Of a DNA stretch of 64,000 nucleotides, positions 1 to 8,372 are shown piece after piece (within the stretch, counting starts at the first letter, position 1; the number at the start of each line of letters is the position of its first letter). The notes beneath the pieces are model-generated. The model did no database searches. It worked only from the letters and a program-made list of their open reading frames with translations, and was not told the origin of the DNA. Both the position numbers and the translations under genes were made by a program. Source of the DNA: Herbaspirillum sp. alder98 (lineage in GTDB: Bacteria; Pseudomonadota; Gammaproteobacteria; Burkholderiales; Burkholderiaceae_D); assembly GCF_020179755.1 (NCBI RefSeq), contig NZ_JAIUCY010000005.1:124001-188000 (forward strand), read 5' to 3'.

Positions 1-2268
1 CGGCATCACCCGTTGCCAGCGCGCATAGTAGGCCAGCGCCGCCGGATGCTGCGCCAGCGCGCGCTCGAACACCTCGGCCGATATCTGCTGCAGCAGCGCC
101 GCTCGCTCATGCTGGGGCGGCTGGCGGTCGCGCACGGTCTCGTGGTAGCGGGTCAGGATCTCGTGCAGCCAGCTGCCGTAGTCGCGCTTCTCGGGCATGT
201 CGGACAGTTCGTCCATGACCGCCACCCGCAGCATGCGCGCCGCAAAAAATTGATAAGGACACGCCAGGAAACTGCCGTAGCTGCTCGACGACAATCGCCC
301 CGGCAGCAAGTCCGGCGCGCTGGGGGCCGGCATCGACGACGGCAGCACTTCCAGTGCGCGCACCGGCGCATGCAATTGCACCGTGGGCAATGGCGGCAGG
401 CCGTGCTGGGCCAGCTTCAGTTGCAGCCGTTGCACCCACGGGCTGACCGGATTGGGCTCGCCGTTCTGCTGGCTTTGCCAGCACAGCACCACCTCGGGAT
501 TGACGCATAACAGTTCGGTGAGATCGCGCAATTGCTGGCGCTGCCGCTCGGCGCGGGTCACCAGGCCCAGCTCGCGGCGTACCGCATTCGAGAAGAACAG
601 GGTCTCCTGCGGCGGCGACGGCAGGTGCGCAGCATCGGCCCCCAGCACCAGCACGGCATCGAAACGCCGCAGCCGGGCGCCGTTGAGCGGCAGCATCACC
701 ACCCGGCGGTCGGTGATCGGCGGCGTGCATGAGGTGGCATCGAGCCGCAGGTTGAGCAATGCGCGCCATTCGGCGAACGAGAATTCATCGGCCAGCGACG
801 TGCCGTTCTGCTGACCGGCAATGTCGTCCAGCAGCACCAGGCATTGCTGGCCGGCGACGTCCTCGCCCAGGGCCTGCTGCATGTCGAGCGCGTCGATCAT
901 CTCGCGCTCCAGCAGGCACCAGGCGGCCAGGCTGCGACGCCCCGCAAACCGGCCCGCCTGGCGCGCCAGCAAGACCATCCAGCGGCGCTCGCCGCCGGCT
1001 TCGTCGAGATCGGCAAAGACCGACTGCAGCGTATTCCAGTCGCCAGCGATGTTGTTGCGGCGCAGACGGGATTCGATACGCATGATGCGTTCGCCGCGCT
1101 CCGGGTCGCCGGCAAAGACGAACGGAGACTTCAACAGATCCAGCAAGGCGCCGGTTTCGCCACGGGCCGCCACCAGATCGTTCCAGGCCGCCAGCGCAGC
1201 AGCGGCGCGGGTGGTCGACAGCTTCCAGCCGGTTTCATCGGCCACCGCCACCTGCGCCCGTTCGAGCAACGCCCGCAGGCGGCGCGCGGGAACCCGGTCC
1301 TGGGCCACCACGGCGATTTCGGTCTTGCCCTGCTCCAGCCAGCGCAGCACGATGCGTGCGCTCTGCACTGCGGCATCTTCCAGGTCGTCGGCGGCGCACA
1401 ACTGCGGCAGCGGCGGCAGCTGCGACGGCAATCCGGCGGCCTCCCCTTCCAGCAATTCGGCCCAGGCGGCAGCGTACAACGCAGCCGGCCCTGCCAGCGC
1501 CGCGCCGCTCCAGTCCAGCGTCAGCACGCGCACCGGTTGCCGGCTTGCGTACGCTTGCAGGAAGGCGCTGTCGAGCGCTTCGGGCGCGGTGGGGCTGATC
1601 CAGATCAGCGGCAGGTCGGCCTGCTCGGCGATCGTCAGCAATGCATCGAAGCGCTGCACCAGGCGGTCGCGGCCATCGAGCTGGCTCTTCCAGACGGTCC
1701 AGACCAACTGCGCTTCATCGGACAACATGCCGTGCGCATTCGGCGCCAACGGTTCGAGCAGGGTCGCCAGCGCCTGGCGCCAGCGATCCTCGGCCACGTC
1801 GGCCGCGCCCGCGCCGGCCCGGATCTCGGGCAGCAAGGCCAGCGTCAGTTCGTCCGACAGCGACAGCAGGGTCTGCGCCAGCGGCAGCAGGTCGGCATTG
1901 CGGCGCGCCGAGAACATCTTCTTGAGCCAGCCGTGCTCGCGCAACTGGGCATAGAGCTGCATCAGCCGCTCGCTCTCCGGGGGGGCCGCTTCGCTCTCGG
2001 GGGGCAGCATCGCCAGCAGGCCAGACGGGGTATTGATGCGCGGCGCCAGATAAGGACGCTGCAGGACGCGGCTGAGCGCGGCCTTGAAATTGCGGGCATG
2101 CGAAAACGCCGGCACCAGCAGCTGGCAACCCGAGAAATCGAGTACGGCGCTGCCCTCGCCGTGCTGCAGCAAGGCTTGCCCCAGCGGCTGGTCGGACTCC
2201 AGCAAACGGCTGACAGCGTCTTGCCAGAAATCGGCGGAAGGCGGGATCGAAATGGTCGCTAGCGGCAT
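1..2268 (-). CDS. AddB-like PD-(D/E)XK DNA repair nuclease, N-terminal 756 residues (runs off the left edge)
   Basis: An open frame with no stop runs leftward from ATG 2268 (MPLATISIPPSADFWQD) to base 1, so the 3' end is outside the window. The middle part resembles an inactive superfamily I helicase fold: LVPAFSHARNFKAAL near residue 50, a HLPSPPQETLFFSN segment, and VLCWQSQQNG. Near the edge it reads SSSSYGSFLACPYQFFAARML, the usual entry to the C-terminal PD-(D/E)XK nuclease domain with the first Cys of an AddB-type Fe-S cluster. Betaproteobacteria commonly carry this probable DNA repair protein, paired with a UvrD-type helicase, upstream of trxA. The likely role is double-strand-end processing. 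The nuclease residues themselves are outside the window. Confidence 0.85.
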   Translation of the reverse strand, partial: MPLATISIPPSADFWQDAVSRLLESDQPLGQALLQHGEGSAVLDFSGCQLLVPAFSHARNFKAALSRVLQRPYLAPRINTPSGLLAMLPPESEAAPPESERLMQLYAQLREHGWLKKMFSARRNADLLPLAQTLLSLSDELTLALLPEIRAGAGAADVAEDRWRQALATLLEPLAPNAHGMLSDEAQLVWTVWKSQLDGRDRLVQRFDALLTIAEQADLPLIWISPTAPEALDSAFLQAYASRQPVRVLTLDWSGAALAGPAALYAAAWAELLEGEAAGLPSQLPPLPQLCAADDLEDAAVQSARIVLRWLEQGKTEIAVVAQDRVPARRLRALLERAQVAVADETGWKLSTTRAAAALAAWNDLVAARGETGALLDLLKSPFVFAGDPERGERIMRIESRLRRNNIAGDWNTLQSVFADLDEAGGERRWMVLLARQAGRFAGRRSLAAWCLLEREMIDALDMQQALGEDVAGQQCLVLLDDIAGQQNGTSLADEFSFAEWRALLNLRLDATSCTPPITDRRVVMLPLNGARLRRFDAVLVLGADAAHLPSPPQETLFFSNAVRRELGLVTRAERQRQQLRDLTELLCVNPEVVLCWQSQQNGEPNPVSPWVQRLQLKLAQHGLPPLPTVQLHAPVRALEVLPSSMPAPSAPDLLPGRLSSSSYGSFLACPYQFFAARMLRVAVMDELSDMPEKRDYGSWLHEILTRYHETVRDRQPPQHERAALLQQISAEVFERALAQHPAALAYYARWQRVMP

Positions 2269-2692
2269 GCGGGGAACGGGATCGGAAGACTCGACGATTG
2301 TTTTTTTCTCTGGGCCTGAGAGATTTTTTCAATCAGGACCACAGACCAACAGCAGCGCATTGTATGCCAGGGGATTCGCCGCAGACTGTATTTTTGGCCA
2401 GCCGCCTGCCGCAAAGCCGCCCGCAGTGCGGCCCGACGATTTTGCTGGCACCTGATGGCGGTTGACAACAACAGCATGGGGCACGGCGACACTTTTGCCA
2501 AAAATCGGTTATGATTGTTTTTGTACCCGCCGCAACATCCTGGCGCGCTTCAAAAACAACTTGAATCGGCGCGCAACGACTCCACGTAGACTCAGCAACT
2601 CCGGAAGCGTTTGGCCTACGCCAGGCAATATGGTTTCTGACCACGGCGCTATTTGACCCCCTTATTCTTACCTCATCCCGAGGACCCCTGCC
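2269..2692. promoter_or_regulatory. Intergenic region with candidate trxA promoter
   Basis: No gene is convincing in this 424-bp gap between the divergent nuclease gene and trxA. A possible sigma70 promoter reading toward trxA has -10 TATGAT at 2510-2515 and a weak -35 GCGACA at 2486-2491, spacing 18. That would give a leader of about 170 nt. The call rests on motif match only. Confidence 0.35.
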
Positions 2693-3019
2693 ATGAGCGA
2701 AAACATCAAACACATCTCTGACGCATCTTTCGAAGCCGACGTGCTGAAGTCCGACAAGCCAGTGCTGGTCGATTTCTGGGCTGAATGGTGCGGCCCCTGC
2801 AAGGCGATCGCCCCGATCCTGGAAGAAGTCGCCAAGGAATACGAAGGCAAGCTGCAGATCGCCAAGCTGGATGTCGATTCCAACCAGGCCATTCCTGCCA
2901 AGTTCGGCATCCGCGGTATTCCGACGCTGATCCTGTTCAAGAACGGCGCAGCAGCCGCGCAGAAGGTTGGCGCATTGGCCAAGGGCCAGCTGACTTCGTT
3001 CATCGACAGCAATATCTGA
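2693..3019 (+). CDS. trxA: Thioredoxin 1
   Basis: A 108-residue cytoplasmic thioredoxin of normal family length. The redox site WCGPC follows [16 protein letters not shown] near residues 32-36, and the cis-proline loop is [11 protein letters not shown]. It reduces protein disulfides (ribonucleotide reductase, PAPS reductase, methionine sulfoxide reductases) using NADPH through thioredoxin reductase. The start ATG is preceded by GAGGACCCCTGCC, which supplies a Shine-Dalgarno. It lies 120 bp upstream of rho in the same direction, an arrangement conserved in many proteobacteria. Confidence 0.98.
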   Translation: MSENIKHISDASFEADVLKSDKPVLVDFWAEWCGPCKAIAPILEEVAKEYEGKLQIAKLDVDSNQAIPAKFGIRGIPTLILFKNGAAAAQKVGALAKGQLTSFIDSNI

Positions 3020-3028
3020 TTTTTCCCG

Positions 3029-3052
3029 ACGACGGCGCGCCCGCGCCGTCGT
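3029..3052 (+). terminator. GC-rich hairpin after trxA, no U-tract
   Basis: An 11-bp perfect inverted repeat (ACGACGGCGCG / CGCGCCGTCGT) lies 10 bp after the trxA stop. No T-run follows, so it may stabilise the trxA 3' end or attenuate readthrough into rho rather than act as a classical intrinsic terminator. Confidence 0.45.
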
Positions 3053-3139
3053 GGTCCGACTGCCTGGCGGCGGACATTTTTGAACCACACCACGTAACTC
3101 CCTCCCCCACCTTATATATTCCCGTCCCGGGACACTCAT

Positions 3140-4402
3140 ATGCACTTATCAGAATTAAAAGCGATGCACGTCTCTGCGTTGCTGGAAATGGCCATCAGCC
3201 TCGATATCGAGAACGCCGCGCGCCTGCGCAAGCAAGAACTGATGTTCGCCATTCTCAAGAAGCGTGCCAAATCCGGAGAACAGATTTTTGGCGATGGCGC
3301 CCTCGAAGTGCTGCCTGACGGCTTCGGCTTCCTGCGCTCGCCCGACGCCAGCTACATGGCCTCCACCGACGATATCTATATCTCGCCGTCGCAGATCCGC
3401 CGCTTCAACCTGCACACCGGCGACTCGATCGAAGGCGAAGTGCGTACCCCCAAGGACGGCGAGCGCTACTTTGCGCTGGTCAAGGTCGACAAGGTCAATG
3501 GTGAACCGCCCGAGGCGTCGAAGCACCGTATCCTGTTCGAAAACCTGACGCCGCTGCACCCTAACAAGATTCTGCAACTCGAACGCGACATGCGCGGCGA
3601 GGAAAACATCACCGGCCGCATCATCGACCTGATCGCCCCCGTCGGACGCGGCCAGCGCGGCCTGCTGGTGGCATCGCCCAAGTCGGGCAAGTCGGTGATG
3701 CTGCAGCACATCGCGCACGCCATCACCACCAATCATCCCGACACCGTGATGATCGTGCTGCTGATCGACGAACGTCCTGAAGAAGTGACCGAAATGCAGC
3801 GCTCGGTGCGCGGCGAAGTGGTCGCATCGACCTTCGACGAACCGGCCACGCGTCACGTGCAGGTCGCCGAAATGGTGCTCGAGAAGGCCAAGCGCCTGGT
3901 CGAAATGAAAAAGGACGTGGTGATCCTGCTGGACTCGATCACCCGCCTGGCACGCGCCTACAACACCGTGATCCCGGCCTCGGGCAAGGTGCTCACCGGT
4001 GGTGTCGACGCCAACGCGCTGCAACGTCCGAAGCGTTTCTTCGGCGCCGCCCGTAACGTCGAAGAAGGTGGTTCGCTGACCATCATCGCCACCGCCCTGA
4101 TCGAAACCGGCAGCCGCATGGACGACGTGATCTTCGAAGAATTCAAGGGCACCGGCAACATGGAAGTGCACCTCGAGCGTCGCCTGGCCGAAAAGCGCGT
4201 CTATCCGGCCATCAACCTGTCGAAGTCGGGCACCCGTCGCGAAGAACTGCTGATCAAGCCCGATCAACTGCAAAAGATCTGGGTGCTGCGCAAGCTGATG
4301 TACGACATGGACGAAATCGAGGCGATGGAATTCATCCTCGACAAGATGAAGTCGACCAAGAACAACGCCGAGTTCTTCGACATGATGCGTCGCGGCAACT
4401 AA
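3140..4402 (+). CDS. rho: Transcription termination factor Rho
   Basis: A 420-residue hexameric RNA-dependent ATPase, standard length for Rho. The N-terminal helical domain is [18 protein letters not shown]. The cold-shock-like RNA-binding domain follows ([13 protein letters not shown], residues about 60-120). The P-loop ASPKSGKS is near 178-185, Walker B is [16 protein letters not shown], and the Q/R-loop region is near [14 protein letters not shown]. All catalytic motifs look intact. It releases stalled transcripts from RNA polymerase. It has its own hairpin terminator just downstream. Confidence 0.99.
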   Translation: MHLSELKAMHVSALLEMAISLDIENAARLRKQELMFAILKKRAKSGEQIFGDGALEVLPDGFGFLRSPDASYMASTDDIYISPSQIRRFNLHTGDSIEGEVRTPKDGERYFALVKVDKVNGEPPEASKHRILFENLTPLHPNKILQLERDMRGEENITGRIIDLIAPVGRGQRGLLVASPKSGKSVMLQHIAHAITTNHPDTVMIVLLIDERPEEVTEMQRSVRGEVVASTFDEPATRHVQVAEMVLEKAKRLVEMKKDVVILLDSITRLARAYNTVIPASGKVLTGGVDANALQRPKRFFGAARNVEEGGSLTIIATALIETGSRMDDVIFEEFKGTGNMEVHLERRLAEKRVYPAINLSKSGTRREELLIKPDQLQKIWVLRKLMYDMDEIEAMEFILDKMKSTKNNAEFFDMMRRGN

Positions 4403-4415
4403 CACCGCATCATGA

Positions 4416-4453
4416 CAAAAGCGGCCTGCGCCTCCGGTGCTCGCCGCTTTTTT
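4416..4453 (+). terminator. Intrinsic terminator of rho
   Basis: The stem AAAAGCGGC (4417-4425) pairs with GCCGCTTTT (4443-4451) and is followed by a run of T, 14 bp after the rho stop. The A-run on the left makes it potentially bidirectional. Confidence 0.85.
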
Positions 4454-4548
4454 CATGTCCGCGCCGGCAATTCGTTATCACATTGAAAATACTTGCAAGC
4501 TCCATATGCCCGAAATGCCACAGGCTGGCAGGCGGGACGGCAGCAGTT

Positions 4549-4578
4549 TTGCCCGGTCCGGGCGTTTAATTGTATAAT
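4549..4578 (+). promoter_or_regulatory. Likely sigma70 promoter of rpmE2
   Basis: A perfect -10 TATAAT lies at 4573-4578, with -35 TTGCCC at 4549-4554 and an 18-bp spacer. It is about 100 bp upstream of the rpmE2 start and just after the rho terminator. Confidence 0.6.
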
Positions 4579-4677
4579 TTTGGACTTTTCCAAACCGGCA
4601 AGTGATCGACAATCGGGTCAAGAAGCAGCGCGACCGACGAAGTGACGATTGGCTACCAAACTACTGCAGAGGCAATA

Positions 4678-4947
4678 ATGAAAGAAGGCATTCACCCCGA
4701 TTACCGCGAAGTCCTGTTCCACGACGTGTCGAACGACTTCAAGTTCCTGACCCGCTCGACCATCGGCACACGCGAAACCGCTGAATTCGAAGGCAAGCAA
4801 TACCCGCTGATCAAGATCGAAGTCTCGTCCGAATCGCACCCGTTCTACACTGGCAAGCACAAGATCGTCGATACCGCCGGTCGCGTCGAGAAGTTCCGCC
4901 AGAAGTTCGGTACCGTCGGTTCCAAGACCGCCGTCTCGAAGGGCTGA
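4678..4947 (+). CDS. rpmE2: 50S ribosomal protein L31, type B (zinc-independent)
   Basis: An 89-residue protein starting [16 protein letters not shown], typical of type B L31. It lacks the CxxC zinc ligands of the C+ paralogue and has the C-terminal [17 protein letters not shown] signature. The start is set by GAGG about 7 bp upstream; a longer frame from 4642 has no ribosome-binding site and adds residues not found in the family. Zinc-free L31 replaces the zinc form when zinc is scarce in bacteria that carry both. No Zur box was recognised here. Confidence 0.96.
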   Translation: MKEGIHPDYREVLFHDVSNDFKFLTRSTIGTRETAEFEGKQYPLIKIEVSSESHPFYTGKHKIVDTAGRVEKFRQKFGTVGSKTAVSKG

Positions 4948-4989
4948 TCCTGACGGATCGTGCCGCTGCCAAAGCAACGGCATCTTCGC

Positions 4990-5017
4990 AAAAAGGCAGC
5001 TGCGGCTGCCTTTTTTT
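4990..5017 (+). terminator. Intrinsic terminator of rpmE2
   Basis: AAAAAGGCAGC, loop TGCG, GCTGCC, then seven T. It sits 42 bp after the rpmE2 stop. Confidence 0.9.
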
Positions 5018-5215
5018 GTTGGCGCCAGCCGCCCTGTGGACAGCCACGCCACAAAACAACTTTTTACTGCGAATTGCTGCACAATAACGGCTGCATGAAA
5101 ATCGTCTTGCGCTGCATGGCTGCAAGCGAAATCAAACCCCGATACTGCCCGCTCCCGTGACCGCCGGGGCGGCACGCAACGATAAGCACCACGAGACAAG
5201 AGCAACAACATCTTG

Positions 5216-6940
5216 ATGAAGCCCGTCCGTCTTCCCGCCTCCGCCACCCGTGCCTTGCCGCGCATCGCGCTGCTGGCCCTGGCACTCCTGTATATCCTGC
5301 CCGGGCTGATCGGCCGCGACCCCTGGAAGAACGAGGATGCCACCAGCTTCGGCATCATGTGGACCATGGCGCACGGCACCCTGGCCGACTGGCTCAGTCC
5401 GAACGTGGCCGGCCTGGCGTTGCCGGCCGAGAGCCCGCTGGCCTACTGGTTCGGCGCGCTCTGCATTCGCCTCTTCGGCTGGCTGCTGGGCGACCCGCTG
5501 GCCGCGCGGGTGTCGACCGTCGGCTGCTTCATGGTGGGATCGCTCTCGATCTGGTACACCACCTATCTGCTGGGCCGTCGCACCGAAGCGCAACCGCTCA
5601 AGCTGGCCTTCGGCGGCCAGCCCGAGCCCAAGGACTTCGGCCGCACGCTGGCCGATGGCGCCTTCCTGATCTATCTTGGTTTTCTCGGGCTGCTGCTGCA
5701 TAGCCACGAAACCAGCCCCAAGACGCTGCAGATCGCCCTGGTGGCGTATGCCATGTATGGCGCCGCGCGCGTGTTCGACATCCACAAGGTGCGCCATGCT
5801 ATCTGGCTCGGCGGCGCGCTCGGCCTGCTGGTGCTGACCTACGGCTGGGTATTGCCGGCTGGCGCCCTGATCGGCCTGCTCATCCTGGCCGCCATCCGCC
5901 GCGACGCCCCTGCCGCGCGCCTGCTGCTGGTGGTCGCCCTGCCGCTGGCGCTGGTCATCAGCGCGGCCTGGGTGATGGCCGTCAAGACCTTGCTGCCGGA
6001 AGCCGCTGCCGGGCACTTCGACCTGTGGATGAGCTGGAATGTCTACCAGCTCAATCGCCCCACGACAGCCGCGCTGACTTTCTTCATCCGCTATGGCGTC
6101 TGGTTCGCCTGGCCGGCCTGGCCGTTTGCCGGCTGGGCGCTGTATGCCTGGCGGCGCCAGCTGGGTTCATTGCATATCGCCCTGCCGCTGGCGTTCTTCA
6201 TTCCCCTCACGCTGCTGGTGCTGATCAACGTCCACAGCGAACAGGGCATGCTGTTGCCGCTGCTGCCGGCGCTGGCGATCCTGGCCGCCTTCGGCCTGCC
6301 GACCATGAAGCGCGGCGCCATCAACGCGGTGGACTGGTTCTCGGTGATGACGCTGACCACCTCGGCCGCCTTCATCTGGATCGCCTGGATCGCCAAGGAA
6401 ACCGGCTGGCCGGCGCAGATCGCGCGCAACGCCTTCAAGCTGGCGCCTGGCTTCAAGCCCGGCTTCGAATGGATCTCGCTGGCCATCGCCGTGGCCGCGA
6501 CCGTAGCCTGGATCTTCGTGGTGCACTGGCGCATTTCGCGCCGGCCTTCGGTGCTCTGGCGCGCCGTGGTGCTGTCGTCGGGCGGCGTGATCCTGTGCTG
6601 GGTGTTATTGATGACCTTGTGGCTGCCCTGGGTCAACTACGGCAAGAGCTACGCGGGCGTGGCCCAGCAGATCGAATCCAAACTGACCTCGGTCAAGCAG
6701 TGCGTACAAACCAACGTCGGTCCGGCGCAACGTGCCTCGTTTGCCTATTTCGGTCATGTCCGTTTTGCCGACGAACGCTTCCAGAGCTGCGACTACCTGC
6801 TGCTGCAGGATGACATCAGCAACGAAGACGCCACCGTGATGCTGCGCCAGCACCCGGGAACCTGGCGCATGGTCTGGGAAGGTCGCCGGCCGTCCGACCG
6901 CGACGAGCGCTTCCGCCTGTACCGCCGCGTCGATCAATGA
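5216..6940 (+). CDS. ArnT/PMT-like (GT39/GT-C) membrane glycosyltransferase
   Basis: About 574 residues with many membrane helices. The first is LLALALLYILPGLIGRD, followed by a periplasmic loop PWKNEDATSFGIM. This matches the acidic-loop layout of GT-C transferases such as ArnT, which use lipid-linked sugars at the outer face of the inner membrane. Helices alternate through residue 470 and a soluble tail follows (YFGHVRFADERFQSCDYLL). The likely role is transfer of a sugar to lipid A, a glycan or a protein; the substrate cannot be read from sequence. The ATG at 5216 is preferred over the adjacent TTG at 5213. The MATE gene follows 19 bp after the stop, so they are probably co-transcribed. 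Confidence 0.75.
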   Translation: MKPVRLPASATRALPRIALLALALLYILPGLIGRDPWKNEDATSFGIMWTMAHGTLADWLSPNVAGLALPAESPLAYWFGALCIRLFGWLLGDPLAARVSTVGCFMVGSLSIWYTTYLLGRRTEAQPLKLAFGGQPEPKDFGRTLADGAFLIYLGFLGLLLHSHETSPKTLQIALVAYAMYGAARVFDIHKVRHAIWLGGALGLLVLTYGWVLPAGALIGLLILAAIRRDAPAARLLLVVALPLALVISAAWVMAVKTLLPEAAAGHFDLWMSWNVYQLNRPTTAALTFFIRYGVWFAWPAWPFAGWALYAWRRQLGSLHIALPLAFFIPLTLLVLINVHSEQGMLLPLLPALAILAAFGLPTMKRGAINAVDWFSVMTLTTSAAFIWIAWIAKETGWPAQIARNAFKLAPGFKPGFEWISLAIAVAATVAWIFVVHWRISRRPSVLWRAVVLSSGGVILCWVLLMTLWLPWVNYGKSYAGVAQQIESKLTSVKQCVQTNVGPAQRASFAYFGHVRFADERFQSCDYLLLQDDISNEDATVMLRQHPGTWRMVWEGRRPSDRDERFRLYRRVDQ

Positions 6941-6959
6941 AGTCATTCGAAGGTGCTGC

Positions 6960-8372
6960 ATGAGCGAACGCCCGCCTGAACCCGATCAGGTTGCCACCGG
7001 CGTTTCGTCGCGCGTGCACGTGGCGCGCATCGGCCGCCTGGCGTGGCCGTTGCTGATCGGCCAGTTGGCGCTGATCGCCAATGGCGTGATCGATACCGTG
7101 ATGGTGTCGCGCTTCTCGGCCCTCGACCTGGCCGCGCTGGCGCTGGGCGTATCGATCTACGTCAGCGTCTTCGTCGGCCTGTCGGGCGTGCTGCAGGCAC
7201 TGCAACCGACCATCGGGCAGTTGTTCGGCGCGCGCCGCTTCAGCGCCATCGGCGACGAAGTCCAGCAGGGCATGTGGCTGGCCGCCCTGCTGTCGCTGGT
7301 GGGCATGCTGGCGCTGCTGTTCTCCCCCTTCTTCCTGTCATTCGCCCAGGCCTCGCCGGAGCTGGTCGAGAAGGCCACGCTCTACCTGCGCATCGAAGCG
7401 CTGGCCTTGCCGGCCACACTGATGTTCCGGGTGTATTCGGCGCTCAACACGGCCATGGCGCGGCCCAAGATGGTCATGGCGATCCAGCTGTGCGGACTGC
7501 TGCTCAAGCTGCCCCTGAACGCGTTGCTGATCTTTGGCGGTCTCGGCTTGCCGGCCTTCGGTGGCCCCGGCTGCGCCATTGCCACCACCGTCATCGCCTG
7601 GCTGATGGTGGCGGTGGCCTGGCTGCTGGTGGCGAAACTGCCGGCCTACCGACCGCTGCACCTGTGGCGTGGCGGCCTGCGGCGGCCCACCTGGAAGGCG
7701 CAGCGCGAACTGCTGCGACTGGGTATTCCGATCGGCCTGTCGTACTTCATCGAAGTCACCGCCTTCACCCTGATGGCGGTATTCATCGCGCGCCTGGGCG
7801 CGGTGCCGGTGGCCGGACACCAGATCACGGCCAATGTCGGCACCGTGCTCTACATGCTGCCGCTGTCGATCGCCAGCGCCACCAGCACTTTGGTGGCGCA
7901 AGCCATCGGCGCCAACCACTGGCGCGATGCCCGGCGCATCGGCCAGGCCGGCATTCGGCTGGCGGTGATCCTGTCGGTATTGATCGGTGTCGCGGTGTGG
8001 TTCCTGCGGGGCCACATCATCCAGGCCTACACGCCCGATCCGGTGATCGTGGCGGCGGCGCTGCCGCTGTTCCTGTTCATCGCCTTCTATCAACTGTTCG
8101 ATTCGCTGCAGGTGACGGTGGCCTTCGTGCTGCGCGCCTACAAGGTGGCGGTGATCCCGACCGTGATCTATGCCGTTACCTTATGGGGCGTCGGGCTGGG
8201 CGGCGGTTATCTGCTGGCATTCGACAAGTTGGGTGTGACGCCCGACTGGTTGCATGGCGCGCCCGGCTTCTGGATGGCCAACAGCGTCAGCCTGGGCCTG
8301 GTCGGCGCCGGCCTGCTGGCCTACCTGCGGCGGGTGCAGCGTCGCGCCGGCCCGCTGGCTATGGGCGGATGA
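6960..8372 (+). CDS. MATE-family multidrug/cation antiporter (NorM-like)
   Basis: 470 residues with the expected twelve membrane segments in two similar halves. The first half starts IGRLAWPLLIGQLALIANGVIDTVMV and the second LLRLGIPIGLSYFIEVTAFTLMAVFI, both typical MATE openings. The protein exports cationic drugs or metabolites across the inner membrane using a Na+ or H+ gradient. The short gap to the glycosyltransferase gene suggests one operon, so lipid-linked substrate transport is an alternative. The 3' end overlaps by 14 bp the end of the convergent GGDEF-EAL gene. Confidence 0.93.
   Translation: MSERPPEPDQVATGVSSRVHVARIGRLAWPLLIGQLALIANGVIDTVMVSRFSALDLAALALGVSIYVSVFVGLSGVLQALQPTIGQLFGARRFSAIGDEVQQGMWLAALLSLVGMLALLFSPFFLSFAQASPELVEKATLYLRIEALALPATLMFRVYSALNTAMARPKMVMAIQLCGLLLKLPLNALLIFGGLGLPAFGGPGCAIATTVIAWLMVAVAWLLVAKLPAYRPLHLWRGGLRRPTWKAQRELLRLGIPIGLSYFIEVTAFTLMAVFIARLGAVPVAGHQITANVGTVLYMLPLSIASATSTLVAQAIGANHWRDARRIGQAGIRLAVILSVLIGVAVWFLRGHIIQAYTPDPVIVAAALPLFLFIAFYQLFDSLQVTVAFVLRAYKVAVIPTVIYAVTLWGVGLGGGYLLAFDKLGVTPDWLHGAPGFWMANSVSLGLVGAGLLAYLRRVQRRAGPLAMGG

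Noticed and set aside
844..2262. 472-codon plus-strand frame near the left edge
   Set aside because: Antisense of the AddB-like gene, which is open to the edge and has recognisable motifs.
3155..4456. 433-codon minus-strand frame
   Set aside because: Mirror of rho; low-complexity His/Asp/Val-rich translation.
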